Assembly (NCBI RefSeq): GCF_002949735.1 | Contig: NZ_CP026681.1 | Coordinates: 992,001 to 1,056,000, forward strand | Length of the DNA stretch: 64,000 bases | Direction: 5' to 3' | Source: Nostoc sp. 'Peltigera membranacea cyanobiont' N6 | GTDB lineage: Bacteria; Cyanobacteriota; Cyanobacteriia; Cyanobacteriales; Nostocaceae | Notes under the pieces: model-generated | Told to the model about the DNA's origin: nothing | What the model saw: the letters and a program-made list of their open reading frames with translations, nothing else | The model's database searches: none | Made by a program: the position numbers and the translations under genes | In this document: positions 7,269-15,790 of the stretch, piece after piece | Position numbering within the stretch: position 1 is the stretch's first letter | Layout of the letters: each line of letters starts with the position of its first letter

Positions 7269-9737
7269 ATGAACCCACAAAACAAGCCCAAGAACCTACA
7301 AGATATTATTAAGCAACGTCAGCAACTAGGTTTTGTGGGTCGTGAAGACCAAACCAATCAATTTCGCCAAAATTTGGGATTGCATGTAGAAGACACTCGC
7401 CGTCATTTTTTGTATAATATTTGGGGTGAAGGCGGGGTTGGTAAAAGCACACTTGTACGACAGTTTCGCAAAATTGCTGAAGAAGCAAAAAATATTACGG
7501 CTTATATAGATGAAGCCGAAAAAACTGTACCAGAAGTCATGGGTCGTCTAGCTGAGGAGTTAGAACGGCAAGGTCATAAATTGCCGCAGTTTACAGAACG
7601 CTACAAAGTTTACCGTCAGAAGCGCCAAGAATTAGAAACCGATCCAGATGCTCCTCAAGGTTTTTCGGCTTTTGTAGGCAAAACTGTAATTAAAACTGGT
7701 GTGCGTCTGGCGCGTCAAGTTCCCGTTGGCGGTGCTGTATTTGACTTTGTAGATGAGGATGCTTTAGCTACCCAAGCCGGAGAATGGGCATCTTATGTTA
7801 CTAAGAAAATCACAAATAAAGACGAAGTGCTATTAATTCAAGAACCTGTGGAAGTCTTGACCCCACTATTTTTACAAGATATTTTTAAAATTTGTGAGAA
7901 AACTGCTATAGCCCTGTTTTTTGATACTTATGAACGCACCGGGGAATTCTTAGATAACTGGTTACGAGAAATTCTAGAGGGTCGCCACGGTCAAGTATCT
8001 TTCAATATATTGATAACTATTGCTGGTCGGCAGGAATTAGATAAAAATCTTTGGACAGGCAACGAGGGGTTAATAGTTAGTTTTCCTCTAGAACCTTTTA
8101 CACAAGAAGAAGCCCAAAAATATCTAACTTGCAAAGGCATCACTAACAGTCAGCATGTTGAAGAGATTTTACGCCTTTCTGGAAACTTGCCCTTGCTAGT
8201 GGGAATGCTAACAGACGCTTATCAAAATAACCCTAACCAAATAATTGAGCCTAGCAGCAGTGCTGTAGAACGCTTTTTAAAATGGATTGATGAACCCAAA
8301 CGACGACAAGTAGCTCTTGATGCTGCCATTGCTCGGAGCTTGAATCGGGATATTGTCGCTCAGTTGAGAGGAGAACAAGAAGCCGATGAGCTATTTACTT
8401 GGCTAAAAGAAATATCCTTTGTCAACGAACGTACTGACGGCTGGGCTTATCACGATGTCGTCAAAATGCTAATGTTACGCCACAAGCGCCTATCATCACC
8501 GCAGGGTTGGGCTGAGATACATGGCAAGCTAGCAAATTACTACGACACCCTGCGGAACGATTTGCAATTAGAAGAAGAGAAGAAACAGCGCGATCCTAGC
8601 TGGCAAAGTCACACTTTAAATGTGTTGTACCACAGCTTATGTCAGTCACCGCAAAGGAGTTTATCTCTAGCTCTCAATGAATTTCTCGTTGCACTCAAAA
8701 ATCAACGTAAGTTTGCCCAAGAATGGGCAGAAATGATGCTTCAGGCTGGTAAAGATGCTGATTCTGCTGAAGTTAAGCGTTGGGGTGAACAACTAACTAA
8801 TGGTTTAAAAGCTTATGAAGAAGACCGTTATCAAGTCACGGTTGAAATGTTTACCGCAGTATTACAGAATCCCAGCATTCAGATACAATGGCAATCTATT
8901 GCTCTAGGTTGGCGCGGTGAAACTTACCGCTCAATGGAGCGATACACAGAAGCTCTACAAGACTTTAACCGCGCTATTGAACTTGACCCCAAAGATGCCT
9001 GGGCGATCGCACTTCGCGGTGATACTTACCGCTCAATGAAGCAATACACGGAAGCTCTACAAGACTTTAACCGCGCCATTGAATTTGACCCCAAAGATGC
9101 CTGGGCGATCGCCAGTCGCGGTCTAACTCACTCCTTAATGGGGAGTCACGCAAAAGCCCTACAAGATTTAGACCGCGCTATTGAAATTAACCCCAAACTT
9201 GACTGGGCGATTGCAAATCGCGGTGAAATTTACCAATTAATAAAGCGTGACGAGGAAGCTCTACAAGATTTTGACCGCGCGATTGAACTTAATCCCAAAT
9301 TTGCCTGGGCGATCGCAAATCGGGGTGAGACTTATCTGATGCTGAAGCGGTACAATGAAGCTCTTGCAGATTTGAGTCATGCTATCGACTTAAAATCCAA
9401 CTATGGTTGGTCTTTGTATAATCGTGCTTTAACTTACCTAGTCCTTAACCAACCAGACAAAGCGCGATCTGATCTAGCGCTTGCCATAAAGCTTGCTAAA
9501 GAGCGTTATGAAAAAGATGCTAAAAACTCGCGTAATGCCTTTAATTTAGCTATTTACTATTTGGCTGCTAATTATACTCAACCAGCAGAGCAATTATATC
9601 AGCGTACCTTATCTCAAGGTGCTTCCTTAGAGCGTATCCGTATAGCTATTCATGACCTAAATAACTTTTTAACTATCTTCCCTAATCATGTGCAAGCTAA
9701 ATCTATGCGACAGTTGTTGCAGTCTTCTCTAACTTAG
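7269..9737 (+). CDS. STAND-type NTPase with C-terminal TPR repeats
   Basis: An 822-residue AAA/NB-ARC-like STAND ATPase. Order: short linker with FVGRE (22-26), P-loop GEGGVGKST (53-61), Walker B-like AIALFFDT with D219, sensor-like NILITIAGRQE (about 246-255), helical and winged-helix regions, and six 34-residue TPRs (about 545-747). I chose ATG 7269 because the paralogue starts at the matching residue (MNxQNKPKxLQDIIKQRQQ); the frame runs upstream only through the 21-bp repeats. STAND proteins switch on ligand binding; many act in signalling or phage defence, but no effector domain is recognisable here. TPRs 1 and 2 are nearly identical in DNA. Confidence 0.8.
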   Translation: MNPQNKPKNLQDIIKQRQQLGFVGREDQTNQFRQNLGLHVEDTRRHFLYNIWGEGGVGKSTLVRQFRKIAEEAKNITAYIDEAEKTVPEVMGRLAEELERQGHKLPQFTERYKVYRQKRQELETDPDAPQGFSAFVGKTVIKTGVRLARQVPVGGAVFDFVDEDALATQAGEWASYVTKKITNKDEVLLIQEPVEVLTPLFLQDIFKICEKTAIALFFDTYERTGEFLDNWLREILEGRHGQVSFNILITIAGRQELDKNLWTGNEGLIVSFPLEPFTQEEAQKYLTCKGITNSQHVEEILRLSGNLPLLVGMLTDAYQNNPNQIIEPSSSAVERFLKWIDEPKRRQVALDAAIARSLNRDIVAQLRGEQEADELFTWLKEISFVNERTDGWAYHDVVKMLMLRHKRLSSPQGWAEIHGKLANYYDTLRNDLQLEEEKKQRDPSWQSHTLNVLYHSLCQSPQRSLSLALNEFLVALKNQRKFAQEWAEMMLQAGKDADSAEVKRWGEQLTNGLKAYEEDRYQVTVEMFTAVLQNPSIQIQWQSIALGWRGETYRSMERYTEALQDFNRAIELDPKDAWAIALRGDTYRSMKQYTEALQDFNRAIEFDPKDAWAIASRGLTHSLMGSHAKALQDLDRAIEINPKLDWAIANRGEIYQLIKRDEEALQDFDRAIELNPKFAWAIANRGETYLMLKRYNEALADLSHAIDLKSNYGWSLYNRALTYLVLNQPDKARSDLALAIKLAKERYEKDAKNSRNAFNLAIYYLAANYTQPAEQLYQRTLSQGASLERIRIAIHDLNNFLTIFPNHVQAKSMRQLLQSSLT
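8901..9509 (+). repeat. Six 102-bp TPR-coding repeats
   Basis: Six consecutive 102-bp units encode 34-residue TPRs, with recurring WAIANRGETY and EALQDFDRAIEL patterns. The first two units are almost identical in DNA, pointing to recent duplication. The second ATPase gene lacks nearly the whole tract and joins directly to the equivalent of unit 6. Confidence 0.88.
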
Positions 9738-9905
9738 GTTGTGAATTTCCTAGTAGAAACATAAAGCGATGCCTGGGTTGGGCTACGCGTACGCCTTTAT
9801 AACTTTGCCCCATTAGTGAGAGGCTGTAGGCGATCGCTTCATTCCTAACTTTTGCAAAAGCTTGGCAAAAATTACCCCTGAAAGTGAATAACCTGCACTA
9901 GGTTA

Positions 9906-10151
9906 TTAAGATGTAGGTAAGCGATCGTAAGATTCCGGTTCAATATCTGGTACTTTCGCTAAAACTGCGTCGTATTTTTCTCGACTGCCTCGCTTTGCTA
10001 ACTCCCCTAGATAAATTTCAGTTGTTAGTGCAGCGATTTTTTCCGCAACTGCTGTCGCCACAAACTGATTGATAGAAATGCCGTCTTGTTTGGCAAGTTC
10101 CTGCAAACTTTTGTACAAAGAGTCAGGAAGCTCGACGCTAAGGTTGCTCAT
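9906..10151 (-). CDS. Ribbon-helix-helix (HicB/CopG-like) antitoxin, solitary
   Basis: An 81-residue protein whose first ~45 residues match the ribbon-helix-helix pattern of HicB/CopG/Arc-type antitoxins (LSVELPDSLYKSLQELAKQ, then SINQFVATAVAEKI). The acidic tail would wrap a toxin. No toxin gene lies on either side: downstream is 168 bp of non-coding DNA, upstream is the leader of the second ATPase gene. It sits exactly between the two duplicated ATPase genes. It may be a solitary antitoxin or a small DNA-binding regulator. Confidence 0.75.
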   Translation of the reverse strand: MSNLSVELPDSLYKSLQELAKQDGISINQFVATAVAEKIAALTTEIYLGELAKRGSREKYDAVLAKVPDIEPESYDRLPTS

Positions 10152-10189
10152 GACAATGCTCTAATAGATTGCAAAAACTCCGCAGGTGT

Positions 10190-10432
10190 CAATATTTGTA
10201 GGGGCATAACAATGTTATGCCCTTTTCGCGTTTTGTATCCAGAGATTTTTGAAACCCGCGCAGGTGGGTAAAGTCTAGTGTAGCCGCGATTTATAATCGC
10301 CAAAGCATTTTTGAGCCTCAGAAGGTCAATGCATAAAAATTACTTAAAAAAAATTTAATAAATTCCGAAATACACCTTGTTTATTTAGTAGTTCTTTTTA
10401 GATAAATTAGCGCCTCAAAATTAAATCTTGTT
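10190..10432 (+). promoter_or_regulatory. Leader of the second STAND ATPase gene
   Basis: This leader parallels 6821-7268: the hairpin GGGCATAAC/GTTATGCCC (10202-10222) with a T-run, a shared stretch ending in GCCGCGATTT, one 21-bp unit (10313-10333), and an AT-rich stretch before the ATG. The frame through the unit closes at a TAA starting at 10334. Confidence 0.6.
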
Positions 10433-12406
10433 ATGAATACGCAAAACAAGCCTAAAAGTTTACAAGATATTATTAAGCAACGTCAACAATCAAATTTTGT
10501 GGGACGTGAAGACCAAATAAACCGATTTAGCCAAAATTTAGCATTACCCCTAGAAGACAATCGCCATTGTTTTCTGTTTAATGTTTGTGGTCAAGGCGGA
10601 GTTGGTAAAACTACCTTGCTGCGGCAGTTTCGTAAAATTGCTGACGAAGCAAAAATGATTTCAGCTTACATTGATGAAACTGAAAAAACTATACCAGAAG
10701 TCATGGGGCGTATAGCTGAAGAGTTAGAACAGCAAGGTTACAGACTAACGCAATTTAGCGATCGCTACAAAGTTTACTGCCAAAAGTGCCAAGAGTTAGA
10801 AACAGATCCAGATGCTCCTCAAGGTTTTTCCGCTTTTGTCGGGAAAACTATGGTAAAAACTGGTGTGCGTCTAGCGCGTCGAGTTCCCGTTGGTGGTGCT
10901 GTATTTGATTTTGTAGATGGGGATGCTTTGGCTAACCAAGCTGGAGAATGGGCATCTTATGTTGCTAAGAAAATAACCAATAAAGATGAGGTACATTTAG
11001 TTAAACAACCTGAAGAAGTTCTGACCCCGCTATTTTTGCAAGATATTTCTAAAATTGCTGATAAAATTCCTGTTCTTCTGTTTTTCGATACCTCAGAACG
11101 CACCGGAGAATTTCTAGATAACTGGCTGCGAGAGATTCTGGAGGGTCGCCACGGTGAAGTATCTCTCAATATATTGATAACTATTGCCAGTCGGCAAGAA
11201 TTAGATAAAAATGACTGGGCATCCTACGAAGGATCGATAATTCGTTTGCATCTGGAACCCTTTACAGAAGAAGAAGCCCAACAATATCTAACTCGCAAAG
11301 GCATTACAGACAAGCACATTATTGAAGTGATTTTAAATCTTTCTGGAAACTTACCCCTGCTAATAGAAATGCTAGCAGATGCTCATCCCAATGACCCCAA
11401 CCAACTAATTGAGCCTAGCAGCAGTGCTGTAAAAAGCTTTTTAAGATGGATTGACGATCCCAAACGGCGACAAGTGGTGCTTGATGCTGCCATTCCTCGG
11501 TGCTTGAACCGGGATATTATCGCCCAGTTAAGAACAGAAGAAGAAGCTGATGAGCTATTTACTTGGCTCAAAGAAACATCCTTTGTCAACGAACATAGCA
11601 ACGGCTGGGTTTATCATGATGTCGTCAAAACCCAAATGTTATGCCACAAACGCCTTTCATCGCCACAAGGTTGGGCTGAGATACATAATAAGTTGGCAAA
11701 ATATTATGACAACCTACGGAATGATTTGCAATTAGAGGAAGATAACAAACAGCGCGATCCTAGCTGGCAAAGTTACACATTAAACGTGTTGTACCATAAG
11801 TTATGTCAGTCACCGCAAAGAAATTTACTTGTAGCTCTTAAGGAATTTCTGGCTCTACTCAAAAATCAACCCATTTTTGCCCAAGAATATGCAAAAACAA
11901 TGCTTCAAGCTGGTAAAGATGGCGATTCTGCTGAAGTTAAGTATTGGGGTAAGCAATTAGCAAATGGGTTAAAAGCTTATGAGGAAAAACGTTATGAAGA
12001 TGCTATATATAATCGCGCTTTAGTATACTTAGCTGTTAACCAACCAGACAAAGCACGAACTGTACTAGTGCCTGCCATCAAGCTTAGTACGGAGCATTGC
12101 AAAAAAAATGCTAAAGACTGGCGTAATGCCTTTAATTTAGCCCTTTACTATTTGGCTGCTAAATACACTCAACAAGCAGACCACTTCTATCGCTATATCT
12201 TATCAAACGGTGCTTCCTCAGAATCTATTGGTGAAGCTATCCAAGACCTAAATGACTTTTTAACTGTCTTGCCTGACCATAAGGAAGCTACATCCATCCT
12301 ACACTTATTGCAGTTTTCTCTAACTAAGTCATGTAATTTTCAACCTACCCTCCAGAAAACCCAAGAGTCTCAACAACAAACTGCTAATCAATTCCCTCTC
12401 TCATAA
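10433..12406 (+). CDS. STAND-type NTPase paralogue lacking the TPR tract
   Basis: A 657-residue paralogue of the gene at 7269-9737, aligned from the first residue. The P-loop is GQGGVGKTT (53-61), and the FVGRE linker, Walker B-like VLLFFDT and sensor segments are retained. The TPR region is almost gone: after GLKAYEEKRYED the protein passes straight to IYNRALVYLAVNQPDKAR, the equivalent of TPR 6 in the first copy, a loss of about five units. A ~20-residue Gln/Ser-rich tail replaces the first copy's end. Loss of TPRs should change what activates it. It is followed by a strong palindrome. Confidence 0.8.
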   Translation: MNTQNKPKSLQDIIKQRQQSNFVGREDQINRFSQNLALPLEDNRHCFLFNVCGQGGVGKTTLLRQFRKIADEAKMISAYIDETEKTIPEVMGRIAEELEQQGYRLTQFSDRYKVYCQKCQELETDPDAPQGFSAFVGKTMVKTGVRLARRVPVGGAVFDFVDGDALANQAGEWASYVAKKITNKDEVHLVKQPEEVLTPLFLQDISKIADKIPVLLFFDTSERTGEFLDNWLREILEGRHGEVSLNILITIASRQELDKNDWASYEGSIIRLHLEPFTEEEAQQYLTRKGITDKHIIEVILNLSGNLPLLIEMLADAHPNDPNQLIEPSSSAVKSFLRWIDDPKRRQVVLDAAIPRCLNRDIIAQLRTEEEADELFTWLKETSFVNEHSNGWVYHDVVKTQMLCHKRLSSPQGWAEIHNKLAKYYDNLRNDLQLEEDNKQRDPSWQSYTLNVLYHKLCQSPQRNLLVALKEFLALLKNQPIFAQEYAKTMLQAGKDGDSAEVKYWGKQLANGLKAYEEKRYEDAIYNRALVYLAVNQPDKARTVLVPAIKLSTEHCKKNAKDWRNAFNLALYYLAAKYTQQADHFYRYILSNGASSESIGEAIQDLNDFLTVLPDHKEATSILHLLQFSLTKSCNFQPTLQKTQESQQQTANQFPLS

Positions 12407-12437
12407 TGCAAGTCCATTCAAATGGACTTGCATTATG
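12402..12437. terminator. Palindrome at the end of the second STAND gene
   Basis: A perfect 17-bp inverted repeat (12402-12418 and 12421-12437) with a 2-base centre spans the TAA stop at 12404-12406. No T-run follows, so it may act as an RNA 3' stabiliser or processing site rather than as a classical intrinsic terminator. Confidence 0.6.
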
Positions 12438-12641
12438 AGCCTGAGATTTCAAGCTCTGGTACAGATATGCATTTAAATGAGACACTACACATAGCTTGCT
12501 TCACCCGTAAGAGTACACAATCTAAAATGGCATTTGCCAGGTAAAAAAGGGAATTATCTAAATCCACTCAAACCCCTGTGTGGCTAAAAATTCTTTCCCT
12601 GATTCCAAAATATCTTTACTTAAAATCAGTTTGACTTTTGG

Positions 12642-12980
12642 CTAACTAAGATACAAACGAAAACGCTGAATAAAAAGTTGGTTAGCAGGCTCAATTTTCC
12701 TAATGGCACTCCAGGGAATCAACAACGGCGTAAGTCCCAAGCCCAACAAGGGGAAAATACTCAGATAAATCCCTTGAGGACTTATACCAACATTTAAAGT
12801 TGCTTTGTAGTGAACCAAACCCACAGAACCGTTTTGCATTCGGGAGAAGTTTTGTGGCGGCGCTTCTTTGGTGCTGTAGAGTTTAGCCAGGCGATTCCAG
12901 TCATGACGGAATAGAAAAATCATGACTATCGTGGAAAAGGTAAAAAAAACGATGTATATCCACTGAGTGGTATGTGGCAT
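12642..12980 (-). CDS. Small membrane protein, function unknown
   Basis: A 112-residue protein with an N-terminal membrane segment (about residues 6-24), a hydrophilic middle, and a hydrophobic stretch near 73-90 (LSIFPLLGLGLTPLLIPW). The segment IPWSAIRKIEP resembles parts of bacterial PH-like membrane proteins, but I cannot assign a family. It is transcribed alone, leftward, upstream of the STAND pair's end. Confidence 0.6.
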   Translation of the reverse strand: MPHTTQWIYIVFFTFSTIVMIFLFRHDWNRLAKLYSTKEAPPQNFSRMQNGSVGLVHYKATLNVGISPQGIYLSIFPLLGLGLTPLLIPWSAIRKIEPANQLFIQRFRLYLS

Positions 12981-13142
12981 TGGTTTTTAAGTGATTGATG
13001 ATTGACGCTTCAACTGTAAGCAATGTCTAACTACAAGTCTCTTTGCGTCTACGTACTCACCAATCAACCACATTCTCTGGAATTTTTCTAAACTATGGAA
13101 GCATCCGGGTTAAAAATTGCTTCATAAAAATCCTATTCATTC

Positions 13143-13174
13143 AAAAAACTGGCCTCAATTAAAGCCAGTTTTTT
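13143..13174 (-). terminator. Terminator downstream of the ferredoxin gene
   Basis: An 11-bp inverted repeat (AAAAAACTGGC / GCCAGTTTTTT) with a 10-base loop, flanked by A-runs and T-runs, so it can work in either direction. Its position suits the end of the leftward ferredoxin gene. Confidence 0.8.
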
Positions 13175-13271
13175 GATTTTATTGAAAACTTCTATCAGGC
13201 TTTGGAGCCGAGGATTAATGGAACACACTTGAGAAGATATTATTAAACTTTCTCATTAAAATGTCAAGATT

Positions 13272-13940
13272 TTATGAATTATTCCCCCAAAGTTTGCCAT
13301 TAGATATTGCCACTTCCCTTAAATTCTCTGGCTGTGCTTCTAAACTCTTGTCACCAAAATGCTTATCCATCAATGCCGGAACTTGTGTAGCTTGAATTCG
13401 GCTATGGCGTGTTTTATCTGGCATAACTAGGTTTGGCCCAGCTTTACAATTTTTCATACAACCAGTGCCCTTGATTGTAACTTGGTCTTCTAAACCGCGA
13501 TCGCTTAAAGCTGCCTCCAACGCCTGACAAACTGCTTTACCACCGCGTTTCATACAATCAGACTTTTGACACACCAAAATCGTGGCTTTAGCCTTAGCTG
13601 GCTTTACCTTGACATTATCAATAGATGGGGGTTCTTGGAATGGTGCGATCGTTTCAACTCTCCCCATCTCAGAACGCGCCGCCATCACCCGTTCAGCTTT
13701 CAGTGTGACAGTGCCATCTTTCAAATCATGTTTTTTATAACCAACAACTTGCAGCCAAGTCCCTGGTGGTAAGCGCAAGTCAAAAGCAGCCCGTAAATGT
13801 TTAGCTAGTTTAATGTAAGACTCACCCTCATGAGTCCCCAGTATTAAGCCTTTAAGCTTATAGCCATCTTTAATAACAAAATTTATAAATCTGCCCTCAA
13901 GACAAAATTCCGATCCTTCCATACTGTGAGACGCACCCAT
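13272..13940 (-). CDS. Thioredoxin-like [2Fe-2S] ferredoxin domain protein
   Basis: A 222-residue two-part protein. Residues ~10-90 form a small beta-rich domain of unknown role. Residues ~118-190 are a thioredoxin-like [2Fe-2S] ferredoxin with cysteine ligands C124 and C129 (VCQKSDCMKRGG) and C161 and C165 (GCMKNCKAGP). Proteins of this type carry single electrons, but the partner is unknown. It lies 74 bp downstream of a small cyanobacterial gene on the same strand, and divergent from dps, so an iron- or redox-related setting is possible. A bidirectional terminator follows it. Confidence 0.8.
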   Translation of the reverse strand: MGASHSMEGSEFCLEGRFINFVIKDGYKLKGLILGTHEGESYIKLAKHLRAAFDLRLPPGTWLQVVGYKKHDLKDGTVTLKAERVMAARSEMGRVETIAPFQEPPSIDNVKVKPAKAKATILVCQKSDCMKRGGKAVCQALEAALSDRGLEDQVTIKGTGCMKNCKAGPNLVMPDKTRHSRIQATQVPALMDKHFGDKSLEAQPENLREVAISNGKLWGNNS

Positions 13941-14014
13941 TTTTCTGATCTCCTTTTAACTAAGTACAAGCTATCAAGCAAGATTTTCTCAGCAGCTAAA
14001 AATTAGAACTCTTG

Positions 14015-14275
14015 TTAGCGATTTTTCCAACAGCACTCAAGAGTCCAAATCTGGTCTTGACGGGAGGCTGTTAATCGCCGGATCACACTCCACAGTTGAA
14101 CAACTGTCATCGGAGAGCCAATTTCAACTTTCAATGGCTGGTTAGCTGTACAACTACAGGGAATGTCTAACTCCTTTAGGCGTTGATAGACTTGCCAGCG
14201 ATCTGCCCAATTTACCTCTACAAGGTGGTTGCTTTCTATGTCTGAACTAAACGATTTCAAGAGAATTGCCCTCAA
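14015..14275 (-). CDS. Small conserved protein, function unknown
   Basis: An 86-residue soluble protein with a CxC motif (IPCSCTANQ) and a C-terminal Cys-Cys pair (LECCWKNR). The sequence VNWADRWQVYQRLKELDIPC is helical. It probably forms a unit with the ferredoxin gene 74 bp downstream and is divergent from dps. The cysteines may bind metal or form disulfides; that is inference. No family recognised. Confidence 0.6.
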   Translation of the reverse strand: MRAILLKSFSSDIESNHLVEVNWADRWQVYQRLKELDIPCSCTANQPLKVEIGSPMTVVQLWSVIRRLTASRQDQIWTLECCWKNR

Positions 14276-14703
14276 AGTGCAACAAACTTGCAGTAACTAC
14301 CGCGATTTAACTTTCTGATTATTGAAAGTTTTAGGAGTGTAACCTCTTAAAACCAGCATACCTTAAGTGCAAACAATTCTCATTAATTTTGGGAAAAAAA
14401 TAAAATATGAATGGGGAATGGGGCATTGACTGTGGGAAAAGATCCTCTGCTCTCGGTTCCCCTATTTCTTGCCCACTTATCTTTCAGGCTCTATCCATAG
14501 TTAAATTTTTATATCAACGTTTCTGGGTACGTAGATAGAACTTGATGAGGGTGCCACCATCCAGCAAACAATAAACTTGAGAATTTTAGTAAGCAACAAT
14601 ACAAAATATTGTGATGGCGAATTGGCTTGATATTATTATTAAAATGTTAATATGTTGGGAATAAGCAGTTAAAATCTATAACTGTTAAAAAGAGAGGAAC
14701 ACA
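14276..14703. other. Divergent intergenic region upstream of dps
   Basis: This 428-bp region separates the leftward small gene from dps. It is AT-rich near dps and carries a degenerate G/C-rich repeat patch around 14410-14470. It must contain the promoters of both genes. I cannot identify a specific Fur- or PerR-type operator by eye. An AGAGAGGA ribosome site lies just before the dps ATG. Confidence 0.5.
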
Positions 14704-15258
14704 ATGTCAGAAACGCAAACTTTGTTACGGAATTTTGGTCATGTATATGACAATCCAGTGTTGCTGGATCGCAGCGTAACTGCTCCAGTCACAGAAGGAT
14801 TCAACGTTATATTAGCTAGTTTCCAAGCACTATACTTGCAGTACCAAAAACATCATTTTGTAGTTGAAGGCTCAGAATTTTACTCTCTGCATGAGTTTTT
14901 TAACGAAAGCTACAACCAAGTACAAGACCACGTTCATGAAATTGGAGAACGTTTGGATGGACTAGGTGGCGTGCCAGTAGCTACCTTTAGCAAATTAGCA
15001 GAATTAACCTGTTTTGAGCAAGAGTCTGAAGGCGTATATTCCTCTCGCCAAATGGTGGAAAATGACCTAGCTGCCGAACAAGCAATCATTGGCGTAATTC
15101 GTCGTCAAGCGGCTCAAGCAGAGAGTTTAGGCGATCGAGGTACACGCTATCTGTACGAAAAGATTTTGTTGAAAACTGAAGAACGCGCTTATCATCTGTC
15201 TCACTTCCTCGCTAAAGACAGCTTAACTTTAGGGTTTGTCCAAGCTGCTCAAAGCTAA
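14704..15258 (+). CDS. dps: Dps-family ferritin with His-type ferroxidase centre
   Basis: A 184-residue Dps (DNA-binding protein from starved cells), forming a 12-subunit iron-storing cage that oxidises Fe(II) with peroxide or oxygen. Aligning with standard Dps places the metal ligands at H51, H63, H78 and E82. Position 78, normally Asp, is His. This matches the His-type ferroxidase class described for cyanobacterial Dps4-like proteins. The segment HEIGERLDGLGGVP is typical of the family. It is transcribed alone, with a good terminator, and is divergent from a ferredoxin-containing unit. Confidence 0.9.
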   Translation: MSETQTLLRNFGHVYDNPVLLDRSVTAPVTEGFNVILASFQALYLQYQKHHFVVEGSEFYSLHEFFNESYNQVQDHVHEIGERLDGLGGVPVATFSKLAELTCFEQESEGVYSSRQMVENDLAAEQAIIGVIRRQAAQAESLGDRGTRYLYEKILLKTEERAYHLSHFLAKDSLTLGFVQAAQS

Positions 15259-15331
15259 AACTCTCCTAATCTAGATTTGTCTACCTAGACTAAAAGCAAA
15301 AGTTGTCCGCACGGAGTCTTAAAATATTATA

Positions 15332-15373
15332 AAAAATGGCAGAGAATGGTATCCTTATTTCTCTGCCATTTTT
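15332..15373 (+). terminator. Terminator after dps
   Basis: A 15-bp inverted repeat (15332-15346 and 15359-15373) with a 12-base loop ends in a run of five T. It closes dps about 75 bp after its stop. Confidence 0.85.
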
Positions 15374-15790
15374 AATTTAAGTAAACATATTCTCATAACT
15401 TTTAATGTTGATAACATTTAGCAATTAGCTAGTTAATAAATATTTTTATCTAAGAAATTTATTTATCCTGAATAAGCAGACAGAGATATCCCACAAAAAA
15501 TCACAATTTGTTGCAAAGTTTCATCAAATTAAATAATAAAGATTCGCAAAAGCTTTAAAAATTTGAGCATCACAATTAAATAAAATTGGAAATACAAAAT
15601 ATTTATTGGGAATTGGGGAAATGCTTACTTAAAGACTCTCCCACAGTCCCCAGTCCCTAATCCCCAGTCCTCAGTCCCCACTCCCCTTTCTGTCATCAAA
15701 CCTAGAAAACTTAATAATAAAAAGCACGACAGGGTGTAAAGACCCTTAAAATAATCAGGATTTGTATTCTCATACTCCAAGGCAACGACT
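15374..15790. other. Gene-free AT-rich region upstream of carB
   Basis: About 420 bp without a supportable gene. It is AT-rich to ~15600, then holds a patch of degenerate CCCCAGTC/CCCTAATC units (about 15640-15690), and ends with the carB upstream region. No riboswitch or attenuator structure was recognised. Confidence 0.6.

Noticed and set aside
9738..9905. Toxin gene for the RHH antitoxin
   Set aside because: No ORF of useful size exists in the 168 bp downstream on the same strand.
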